Of a stretch of 64,000 bases of DNA, positions 57,001 through 64,000 are shown piece by piece (positions within the stretch are counted from its first letter, which is position 1; each line of letters starts with the position of its first letter). The stretch covers positions 186,001 to 250,000 of the forward strand of contig JAUIFE010000010.1 of NCBI GenBank assembly GCA_030429565.1, read 5' to 3'. This DNA comes from Holophagae bacterium. GTDB taxonomy: Bacteria; Acidobacteriota; Holophagae; Acanthopleuribacterales; Acanthopleuribacteraceae. Both the position numbers and the translations under genes were made by a program. The notes beneath the pieces were generated by a model. The model was not told the DNA's origin. It saw nothing but the letters and a program-made list of their open reading frames with translations, and made no database searches.

Positions 57001-58928
57001 GCAAAACCTCGGCCGACCAAGTCGGCAAACGCGCCGTCAGCCTGACCATGATCTGGGACGCGCGCAACCGCCTGCGCCGCGTCGACCAAGACGGCGTTGC
57101 CGCATTGCACTTCGATTACGACGACATGGACCGCCGCATCCGCAAAGCCGGCGACAGCCGCGAAGCCGACCCCATTCTCTACGTTTGGGACGAACTCGCC
57201 GTACTCACGGAACTACGCGAAGGCACGGGCGGCAACGAACCAACAACCATCGCAAGCTACGCCTTTGGTCTGACGCGTTTGGCGCTGAAACGCGAAGGCA
57301 CCGGCAACCAATGGTTCCACCACGACATGCTCGGCAGCATCGCCGACCTAAGCGACGCAAGCGGCACCGTTGTTGAAGCCAAAACCTTCACACCCTACGG
57401 CAAACAGGAAACCATCAGCTCCAACGCCGAAGGTGGTTACAACCGCTACGGTTACACCGGCCACGAGTACGACGAAGAAACCGACCTAACCTACGCCAAA
57501 GCCAGGTTTTACGACCAAGATTTAGGCATCTTCGCCAGCGCTGATCCGGTACTGGGACAGTTCGACCGTCCCCCCAGCCTGCACCGCTTCATCTACGGCT
57601 TCAGCAACCCGCTGAGCTTTTACGACCCCACCGGCGAAACCGCCGACGACCTCTTCAATGAAGCCCTCAACAACCTCGCAGAGATGGAAGAAGGCGGCTG
57701 GCGTAGCAGTGGTGTATTTTTTACAATTTTAGGTGCCTCGGTCTATAAAGGTTTGGACCTACTGTCTTTCGGTAGCCTAAACCGTATTGAGAAATTTACC
57801 GACCGCTGGATGGCGGGCGATTTATCCACCGGCCAATTCGCATTTGAAGTGGCTGGTCAAGCCGCACTGGCTACCGCAGCCATCGGTACAAGCGCCATAA
57901 TGGGTCTTGGCGCCGCAGGTCTAGCAGCCCGCGCAGGGTTGGGCGGCGTCAGCGCGGGCATCGTCACAGGCATGGCCACAGGTGCCGGTGTCACCCTCAT
58001 TCAAGATACAGTAAATATCATCAACGACGAACAAGACGGGTTATCCAGCCCAGACAAATACATCCTCGGGACCATTGTAGGCGGCACTGTGGGCGGCATT
58101 TTTGCCGCAGCAGCCAAAATCGATGCCAGAATAGCGCAAGGCAATCGAAGTAATCCCAAATCTACTGCATCAGGCGAAACAAGCACAGGCCCTTCTCAAC
58201 CATCACAATCCGAAAGAATCCGTGAAAACCTAGAGAGAAGCAGAGCCGGCCGACCCTCGGAAGGATTTAAGAGATACACAGCCAGAGAAAGAGCACGAAA
58301 CAAACTCAGAAAAACCAGAGAAACTCGTGAAAACAGCAACTTTGACAAGCACACACAAAATGAAAAGTCTTTAAACGCCCAGAGCACCAATAAACCTTCA
58401 GACCCAATAGGAGGTAATTCAAGAACGCCCCCAGCAGGTAACAACGACCAACCTGTTAGTTTCTATGTAGATACAAAAGGGGTTGCATACCCTGAAGAAG
58501 TATTTAATCCTCGTAAAATTAAAACACACAAAGACGCCCACGGGTTTTCTTTGCGAGATATCAACTCGAAAGGAGGAAAAACCAACTGCGGATACTGCTC
58601 AGTTCAAACAGACCGAATGCTTGCCGGAGAAGAATTCAAAGCGGCCGAAATATCTAGGGGCGTTTATCCAGTTGTCCTTGAACGATTATTTAAATTCAGA
58701 TGGGTACCAGGTCAAACCATAGAAATGATCAGAAATCGCTTGTCAAACCCTGGCGACAGAGCGATCATTCATGGAGTTAGGGAAGGCAGTACACCAGGCC
58801 ACTACTTTAACGCTGTCAACCAGAAAGGAGTTGTTCGTTTCATCGATGGTCAAACCGGCAAGGCCGCAAATTTAGATGATGCCTTTGTTGAATTTCGCTT
58901 CCTTAGAACAAACAGAGGCAAAAAATAG
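54051..58928 (+). CDS. Orphan Rhs core cassette with papain-fold Tox-PL toxin tip (leaderless)
   Basis: This 1625-codon frame is a copy of the main rhs gene shifted by 6184 bp. It lacks the signal peptide, transglutaminase-like and DUF6531 parts, and the ATG has no ribosome site, so it is probably silent unless recombined. YD repeats and core (YGYTGHEYDEE..., DPTGET) are intact. After the core come a diverged Gly/Ala-rich segment and the basic repeat, then a different toxin. The tip (~1460-1625) matches the Tox-PL papain fold: NCGYCSV (Cys1513, Cys1516), a GHYFNAVN histidine (His1584) and FIDGQTG (Asp1599). Such domains are cysteine proteases or glutamine deamidases. The cassette plus the next gene forms a complete toxin-immunity module that could replace the expressed tip through the shared core. 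Confidence 0.85.
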   Translation: MTRRQDGTSRITTLSYTDLDYLVQEQTLAQRSGGRTLRFTGYTPLGQPAQRHDGTLVVSYTYDQLNRVTRVIEEPGQNQPAVTRDLDYDIHGNLTRETTSGGGAQQRVTLHTYDPADRLTQATLNGHVIQALEYLPGTDMVTHATDWKGAVTELQYDNTLRLEQVVLPTGHVKTFRHDKAGNRISETDGNGQLMQWQYDDLNRVVLQTNPLGHATRYEYDANGNPLTRRNLVTGAGLSQQFDEVNRVIEQRVFNSSSGDQITRFAYQHFGRIVVETPPLDAAVTHTGNELGQLISREQAGITVGYTYDANGNIERVDHPMGFTTTRVNDGYGRLVTENAPLGYTQSAEYDIYGNSVRHTDPRGIVTTTVYDLFDRPTQRTSTHETGSAEESWSYAESLGVVTSTYTDARGNTQTQVSDPLGRLTSFTDSTRAATATQVWDAVNLRQAVDMRGFTTTYTYDPLNRVLSQTDDGGTVTMAYHDAARTVTATDRRGISSIVVHDETGNTLTTTRAGLTLATTSYDRQNRPIRAVDGSGIVNTRGFDNLGRPTFEAVGPQRTEYRNYDDLGRPHEVYDGRTSVTLDYDFYDRIVTQTNGEGETTRLSYDPAGNVLSATRPAPHGGEAVTQYTYDLVNTLTQVIEPNGAETNYLWTNQWRLLTATDAEGEVCTWNFDNAGRLASVTMPGLGTTSFGYDAHDNRTGMTQPIGAVTYTYDYLNRLLDETWLGNAHATAAIDSITRIRDANGNLTDVTQTGSEGVYSRTIGYDNLDRPTSFGDSRGFNVGIEYNVNGTRRSVTDADGLRVDYTYDAANRLENATVAGMGTVRYAYTNNSLIDTVELPNGTTCRYGYDNANRPTSLDHSYADNRATNFTATYYPDGSRESLTEDRGALGLWHTDYQYDQNSRLTAYTRSTPTSTRTTTFTLDLVGNRTAEQEQGEGYLRDRVYTLTDAGHRISHFTETVTENDTLTLDRVVSYTYDANGNRLSKTSADQVGKRAVSLTMIWDARNRLRRVDQDGVAALHFDYDDMDRRIRKAGDSREADPILYVWDELAVLTELREGTGGNEPTTIASYAFGLTRLALKREGTGNQWFHHDMLGSIADLSDASGTVVEAKTFTPYGKQETISSNAEGGYNRYGYTGHEYDEETDLTYAKARFYDQDLGIFASADPVLGQFDRPPSLHRFIYGFSNPLSFYDPTGETADDLFNEALNNLAEMEEGGWRSSGVFFTILGASVYKGLDLLSFGSLNRIEKFTDRWMAGDLSTGQFAFEVAGQAALATAAIGTSAIMGLGAAGLAARAGLGGVSAGIVTGMATGAGVTLIQDTVNIINDEQDGLSSPDKYILGTIVGGTVGGIFAAAAKIDARIAQGNRSNPKSTASGETSTGPSQPSQSERIRENLERSRAGRPSEGFKRYTARERARNKLRKTRETRENSNFDKHTQNEKSLNAQSTNKPSDPIGGNSRTPPAGNNDQPVSFYVDTKGVAYPEEVFNPRKIKTHKDAHGFSLRDINSKGGKTNCGYCSVQTDRMLAGEEFKAAEISRGVYPVVLERLFKFRWVPGQTIEMIRNRLSNPGDRAIIHGVREGSTPGHYFNAVNQKGVVRFIDGQTGKAANLDDAFVEFRFLRTNRGKK

Positions 58929-58970
58929 CTGAAGTCTTTTTCGAACAAACGTCACTATGAGGTACAAAAA

Positions 58971-59279
58971 ATGCCCGACTCAAAAACTATCAAAACATAC
59001 GTTGAATTCGCTAGATTAGCCACTTCTTATTCTATTCTATTTATCCAAGTCTTTGACGAAAAACCTAATACAGCCTATGAGAAACAAATATCCACTTCGC
59101 TTCTACCAGATGAAGGGTATGTCGAATTAAAATTACAGCCTTTTATATTTTATGATTTGGGTTTCCCATCTAAGGTCCCTGAACTTGGCGCTTTTTCTGG
59201 GAGAGGATTTTTTATAGGATATTTGACAGATAGTGGGTCCTTTGAGGATTTTTTGGCTGATGCTAGACGCCTAAAGTAG
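58971..59279 (+). CDS. Candidate immunity protein for the Tox-PL tip
   Basis: The 102-residue soluble protein has no signal peptide and no family I can name. GAGG at 58959-58962 precedes the ATG by 8 nt, and the gene starts 42 nt after the toxin stop. Like the toxin tip it is AT-rich. The assignment as immunity protein rests on its place directly behind a polymorphic toxin and its size. Confidence 0.6.
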   Translation: MPDSKTIKTYVEFARLATSYSILFIQVFDEKPNTAYEKQISTSLLPDEGYVELKLQPFIFYDLGFPSKVPELGAFSGRGFFIGYLTDSGSFEDFLADARRLK

Positions 59280-59546
59280 CCCTGCAGTGTGTTTTTCAGG
59301 AATCCTTTGTAAGTAAACTCGAACTAAAGGAATTTATTCACGATCCTCGAACTGATTCGCAAAACAAGCCAGCGTTTCCTCCTTGTTTTTCACCACGTTA
59401 ATCCATTTTACTGTCTTATTTTATTGAACAATAAAACCGTTCCGATATTGCATAATCACTCAAATAATCCACGTCGGGTTTTGAAGATCATTCTCAGGCT
59501 TCGGCTAACAGCCTTAATTGGATTTATTATACATTAACCATATCTC
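59280..59546. other. AT-rich spacer without recognisable gene
   Basis: This stretch lies between the second immunity gene and the next YD fragment. Both strands are closed by frequent stops and no RNA gene or repeat is evident. It marks a junction where a displaced cassette was joined. Confidence 0.4.
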
Positions 59547-59888
59547 ATCCTCGCCGAACGCAGCGGCGGCCGCACCTTGCGTTTCAGCGGTCACAGCCCG
59601 CTCGGCCAACCCAGCCAACGCCACGACGGCACGCTTGTGGCGACCTACACCTATGACCAACAGAACCGCGTCACCCAGGTCATCGAAGAGCCCGGCCAAA
59701 ACCAACCCACCGTCACCCGCGACCTTGCTTACGACAGCCACGGCAACCTCACCAGCGAAACCACCAGCGGCGGCGGTGCTGAACAACGCATTTACATCAA
59801 TACCTTTGACCCCGCCGATCGCCTGACCCAGGCCACCCTCAACGGCCGCGTCATCCAGGCGCTTGCGTACTTGCCAGGCACCGATTTG
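59547..59888 (+). pseudogene. YD-repeat fragment, third Rhs copy (upstream piece)
   Basis: The piece is homologous to 47949-48290 of the main rhs gene, keeping the codon frame but with no start, leader or downstream continuation. It stops at the sequence encoding LPGTD and runs into unrelated DNA. It is a recombination relic. Confidence 0.85.
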
Positions 59889-60251
59889 GGTAAGCCTACC
59901 AACGACCGTTCAAAACCGACGGTCCTCTCCTGTTACCATATGTCATCAAGGGCGCCACTAAAGCAGTGGGATTGCCTCATGCTGATTGACAAAATCATAG
60001 GGCAACTGAAAGCCACGGCAGTTTCGGATTCTCAAGACCGTTTCTTTGATGTACTGCTTAGGATCGGCACCGCACAACATGCAGGATACACAGATTGAGT
60101 ACAGGATCGCGGCAACCTTTGCGCCGCGCATTGACCGCGTAGTGTCCCAAAATTATCCTAACCAACATCCAAACCACAGGCCTTCAACAACTTGACCAGA
60201 AAACACAAGAAACCAAACCAACTTTAGATTGAAGGTTCCCTCAACCGCATT
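59889..60251. other. Unrelated insert splitting the third Rhs copy
   Basis: About 360 nt have no similarity to the surrounding Rhs DNA. A coding-like tail continues the YD frame to 60098 but resembles no family I know. No transposase, terminal inverted repeat or target duplication was seen, so its origin is unclear. Confidence 0.4.
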
Positions 60252-61860
60252 CTCGATGAGACCCAGCTCGCCAACGGCAACCGCTTGAGCAAAACCTCGG
60301 CCGACCAAGTCGGCAAACGCGCCGTCAGCCTCGGCATGATCCGGGACGCCAAAAACCGCCTACTGCGCGTGGATCAAGACGGCGTTGCCGCGCTGCACTT
60401 CGATTACGACGACCTGGACCGCCGCACCCGCAAAGCCGGTGACAGCCGCGAGGCCGACCCCATCCTCTACGTTTGGGACGAACTGGCCGTACTCACGGAA
60501 CTACGCGAAGGCGCGGGCGGCAACCATCGCCGGCTATGCCTTCGGCCTAACGCGTTTGGCGCTGAAACGCGAAGGCACCGGCGACCAATGGTTCCACCAC
60601 GACATGCTCGGCAGCATCGCCGACCTAAGCGACGCAAGCGGCACCGTCGTCGAAGCCAAAACCTTCACACCCTACGGCAAACAGGAAACCATCACCGCAA
60701 CCGCCGAGGGTGGTTAAAACCGCTACGGCTACACCGGCCACGAGTACGACGAAGAAACCGACTTAACCTACGCCAAAGCACGATTTTACGACCAAGATTT
60801 GGGCATCTTCGCCAGCGCTGACCCAGTGCTGGGCCAATTCGACCGTCCCCCCAGTCTGCACCGCTTCATCTACGGCTTCAGCAACCCGCTGAGCTTCTAC
60901 GACCCCACCGGCGAAACCGCCGACGAAATCTTCGATAGCTGGCTAACCGGTATCGCCCAAGAGGAAGAAAGCATTTGGCGCGAAACCAAAGCACTTGCCG
61001 TCATCGGCTGGGCTTCCGTGTACAAACTCGGCGACATGCTGACATACGGCAGTGCACACCGCATAAGCGAGGACACCGACGATTACATGGCAGGTGAACT
61101 GTCAACCGGCGAGTATATGGCCGAAGTCATGGGACAAGTTGCGATTGCCGGCGCCGGGACGGCGGCGAGCATTGCACTTGGCGCAGGAGCAATCGGTGCA
61201 GTAACAAGGGTGGGCCTTACCGGAATCGGCGCGGGTATCGCAGCCGGCGCTATTACCGGTGCAGGTGGAACCCTCATTCAAGACGTCATTAACATTTCCC
61301 AAGGTGAGCAGGAAGGTTTATCCAGCTTGGAAACCTACGCGGCCGGCACCGTTATGGGCGGCGCGATGGGCGGCATAATGGCCGGTGCAGCAAAACTCGA
61401 TGCTAGAATGGCGCAAAGCAACCGCAATACCCCAAAATCTACAGCTTCAGACGAACCAAGTACAGGCCCAGCGCCACAATCTCAAAGCGATAGAATCCGT
61501 GCCAACTTGGAAAAAAGCAGAGCCGGCCGACCCTCAGAAGGATTCAAGAGATACGCAGCCAGGGAAAGAGCTCATAACAAACTCAGAAAAACCAAAGAGA
61601 CTCGCGAAAGCAGTAATTTCAAAACACACGCAAATCGCGAAAGAGCCCACAACAAGCTAAGAAAAACTAAAGAATCTCGCGCTAACAGCAATTTCAAAGA
61701 ACACACACAAAACGAACAAAAAAATCGCATACGAATCAACATAGAAATTAGCAAACAATCCAGAAAATCCTCAAACTTCAAGAAAACTCGACCTAACCAC
61801 TCTTATTCGCCTTTAGAAAAAAGAATTTCAACAAAGACGATAGCCAGGCACTCTAGATAG
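60252..61860 (+). pseudogene. Third Rhs copy: core and pre-toxin region, frame-broken
   Basis: The stretch aligns with 50806-52190 of the main rhs gene. An 11-nt deletion near 60520 shifts the frame and a TAA at 60715-60717 interrupts it where the second copy has a Tyr codon. From 60799 the frame is open again through the core (DPTGET) and the Gly/Ala-rich segment, which is nearly identical to that of the main gene. It ends in an expanded basic repeat and then a stop at 61858-61860, in a different frame from the toxin remnant that follows. Confidence 0.85.
61492..61797 (+). repeat. Basic ~25-residue pre-toxin repeat, four units
   Basis: Units begin at 61492, 61567, 61642 and 61726 and follow the pattern 'R.x.N.L.K[ST]..[ST]R..SNFK.H...E'. 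Units two and three are close copies at DNA level, a 75-bp tandem duplication specific to this cassette. The main gene and the Tox-PL cassette carry only two units at the same place, between the Gly/Ala-rich segment and the toxin. It is rich in Arg and Lys and probably helical. Confidence 0.8.
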
Positions 61861-62156
61861 CGCAACAACTAAAAACCCAAAACCCTTGCAGGGACTGTCA
61901 CGAATTAAGTCGTGCGTTTATTGATTCTACAGGAATGGGTAAAATGATCTCGCTTCATGTAAGAAAAGGAATGTTGCCAGTGCGACGAGGTGTTTCGGAT
62001 ACACCTTGGAAAAGTCATGCTGCGGTTCAGATGCCAGATGGAAAAATAGTGGATCCACTTTTAGGAAAGATATTCAAGAACCAGAAGTTTTGGAAATATT
62101 ACATTGTGGGTCACAGAAGGGTTATAAAAATGCTTAACGGAGTAATATATGAATAA
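61803..62156 (+). pseudogene. Remnant of a second papain-fold toxin tip (Tox-PL-2-like)
   Basis: Read in the frame of the Met at 61935 but extended upstream, the sequence gives FNKDDSQAL, a TAG at 61854-61856, then IAQQLKTQNPCRDCHEL and a glycine-rich turn, followed by WKSHAAVQ and a GKIVDPLLG block. A CxxC-type nucleophile site, then His, then Asp in that order and spacing fit the papain fold toxin 2 type. The frame differs from that of the preceding core and contains a stop, so the tip is inactive here. The frame change probably lies between 61790 and 61803. Confidence 0.65.
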
Positions 62157-62688
62157 AATTAAACTTGGTTTCTTTGGCGCAGGTTTGTCTGGGAAATGCA
62201 CATCTATTAACTACCTTACAAAAGGAAGCTCTATAGGTATAATTGATCCCCGTCAAGTTCACACCTTCTCTTATAAGTCAATAGATTTCGAGGCAATGGC
62301 ATGTACATCAAGATCAGTGCTTTATTACAGAAATCCAAAATGGTCCGATCTCCCAAATTCAATCCAGCGCGAGATTAACTGGCTTGAAAATTCAAATTGC
62401 CTAATATGGGTTTTCGACAGGCAATCAATGCGACTTGACAACAACCTTGAGTAGATAGAAAAAATCACTCATGAACTAAACCTAAAAAACAAACGGCTGA
62501 CTGACTACAATATAATATGCCAGGCAAACAAATCCGACCTAAATAACATATTAAGCATAGATAGTATCATATCCGAGAATCCTCTCAAGAACATTCCAAT
62601 CATAGAAACATGTGCAAAAACTGGAGAGGGTCTACACTCTCTTCTAGATGAGTGCATAAAAAGCGTAATACCCCTAAACATGAACTAA
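62149..62688 (+). pseudogene. Small Ras-like GTPase gene interrupted by one amber codon
   Basis: The gene starts with GGAG (62139-62142) 6 nt before the ATG and overlaps the end of the toxin remnant by 8 nt. Residues 1-101 give a P-loop GAGLSGKCTS (G1) and a beta strand NCLIWVFD. A TAG at 62452-62454 follows LE, and the same frame then continues to 62688 with the guanine-binding NKSD motif and ETCAKTGEG (G5). Read through, it is a 179-codon protein of normal small GTPase size, close in P-loop style to MglA-type enzymes. No clear DxxG (G3) is seen. In an Rhs cassette this is the immunity position. A GTPase there is unusual. Confidence 0.75.
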
Positions 62689-63660
62689 GCGACCCAGAAC
62701 CGGCCGTTTCGCGCCGTCGAAGGTTCCGGCATCGTCAACACCCGTGGTTTCGACAATTTGGGCCGACCCACCTTCGAAGCCGTCGGCCCGCAACGCACCG
62801 AGTACCGCAACTACGACGATCTCGGTCGGCCCCACGAAGTCTACGACGGCCGCACCAGCGTGACCTTCGACTACGACTTTTACGACCGAATGGTCACGCA
62901 AACCAACGGCGAGGGTGAAACCACGCGCCTGAGCTACGATCCCGCCGGCAACGTGCTTAGCGCCACCCGGCCCGCGCCCCACGGCGGCGAGGCCGTCACC
63001 CAGTACACGTACGACCTCGTCAACACCCTGACCCAGGTCATCGAATCCAACGGCGCTGAAACCAACTACCTGTGGACCAACCAGTGGCGTTACCTCACCG
63101 CCACCGACGCCGAGGGCGAGGTCTGCACCTGGAACTTCGACAACGCCGGCCGTTTGGCATCGGTCACCATGCCGGATTTGGGCACGACCTCGTTCGGCTA
63201 CGATGCCCACGACAACCGCACCGGCATGACGCAACCCATCGGCGCCGTCACCTACACCTACGACTACCTCAACCGCCTTCTCGACGAGACTTGGCTGGGC
63301 AACGCCCACGCCACCGCCGCCATCGACAGCACCACCCGTATCCGCGACGCCAACGGCAACCTAACTGACGTCACGCAAACCGGCAGCGAAGCCGTGAACA
63401 GCCGCACCAACGGTTACGACAACCTCGACCGCCCGACAAGTTTACGGCGATAGTCGCGGCTTCAGCGTCCGCATTGAGTACAACGTCAACGGCACACGCC
63501 GGTCGGTGACCGACGCCGACGGCCTGCGTGTCGATTACAGCTACGACGACGCCAACCGCCCGACCTCGTTGGATCACAGCTACGCCAATGACCGTGCCAC
63601 CAACTTCACCGCGACCTACTCCCCTGACGGCAGCCGCGAATCCGATACCGAAGATCGCGG
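62689..63660 (+). pseudogene. Fourth Rhs copy: YD-repeat fragment
   Basis: The fragment is homologous to about 49430-50530 of the main rhs gene. It is open from 62758 to 63453, then broken by an inserted A in AGTTTACGG (parent AGTTTCGG) and by an internal deletion of roughly 125 nt before GCCAACCGCC. Similarity ends near 63660. No start, core or toxin is present. The next 136 nt (63661-63796) hold no gene. Confidence 0.85.
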
Positions 63661-63796
63661 TTCATGGGGCACTGGCATCCCGACGACCCATAGGACCAAA
63701 ACAGTTGGTCGAAAAACACAAGAACCGCGTGCGACCAGCTTGAAAATTGCCGTTGCCAGGCGGCCGAAACGCGTGTTGCAGAACCCCCTGTTTCGC

Positions 63797-64000
63797 TTAG
63801 TAGCGCAACAGGATTTCACTGACGCCGGCGGTAACGGGAAACGCCAAGAAACTTGGCGAGACGCAGTAGGTGGGCACCTCCGCACCATTTACTTGCACGT
63901 GCCAGCCTGGATGATACGTCATCTTAACAATGAGCAAACAAGGGATTGGCGCCCTGATCTTTGCGCGAATGGTACGCTCGGCGGCCTGCTTAATATCCGG
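63797..64000 (-). CDS. C-terminal end of a YfhO-like / GT-C type membrane protein (partial)
   Basis: Sixty-seven codons are open from the right edge to a TAA at 63797-63799. The translation has the soluble C-terminal pattern common to YfhO-type and related membrane glycosyltransferases: KMTYHPGWHVQVNGAEV, then a hydrophobic 'SPSFLAFPVTAGVSEILLRY' tail. The rest lies outside the window. The gene converges on the Rhs array, so it marks chromosomal sequence beyond the array. Confidence 0.6.
   Translation of the reverse strand, partial: PDIKQAAERTIRAKIRAPIPCLLIVKMTYHPGWHVQVNGAEVPTYCVSPSFLAFPVTAGVSEILLRY

Noticed and set aside
59889..60251. Insertion sequence splitting the third Rhs copy
   Set aside because: No transposase frame, terminal inverted repeats or target duplication could be found. 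It is kept only as an unexplained insert.

Overview
The window comes from a GC-rich, Gram-negative-looking bacterium with a large accessory gene content. It carries a modular NRPS/PKS cluster, Sec-exported proteins of several thousand residues, and a multi-copy Rhs toxin locus. Such content is typical of predatory or surface-living bacteria such as Myxococcota and some marine Acidobacteriota. The sequence alone does not fix the taxon, and that placement is inference. No rRNA, tRNA or CRISPR array was seen.

Region 1 (1-15107) is the downstream part of a biosynthetic cluster on the + strand. It starts inside a hybrid NRPS-PKS gene (C-end, A with embedded N-methyltransferase, PCP, KS, a degenerate AT, KR, three tandem carriers). 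A terminating NRPS with a TubC-type docking domain (C-A-PCP-TE), a flavin monooxygenase and two JmjC/cupin-like Fe(II)/2OG oxygenases follow. Overlapping stop/start codons and short gaps indicate one operon that makes and oxidises an N-methylated peptide-polyketide.

Region 2 (15169-19367, - strand) is a strikingly AT-rich two-gene island: an OLD-type ATPase/TOPRIM nuclease and a UvrD-like helicase overlapping by 4 nt. This is a Gabija-like phage-defence pair, very probably acquired by transfer. About 1.5 kb follows without a convincing gene, holding degenerate sequence and a 34-bp tandem repeat.

Region 3 (20878-52756) encodes a polyprenol-phosphate sugar transferase, a small secreted GspC/PilP-like protein, a 6342-residue secreted multidomain protein (HExxH motif, alpha/alpha toroid, CARDB, FlgD-like, FN3, Ig-like repeats, propellers, dockerin-like end) and a 3790-residue secreted Rhs/YD-repeat toxin. 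The last two overlap as ATGA and are probably co-produced.

Region 4 (52757-63660) is an array of displaced Rhs cassettes. After the main toxin and its candidate immunity gene come: (a) a YD/core copy lying 6184 bp downstream of its parent and ending in an apparently intact papain-fold Tox-PL toxin, with its own candidate immunity gene; (b) a decayed copy ending in a broken second papain-fold toxin, followed by a small Ras-like GTPase gene interrupted by an amber codon; (c) a last YD fragment. The conserved cores and variable, AT-richer tips fit a toxin-switching reservoir. The window closes with the C-terminal end of a convergent gene resembling YfhO-type membrane proteins.
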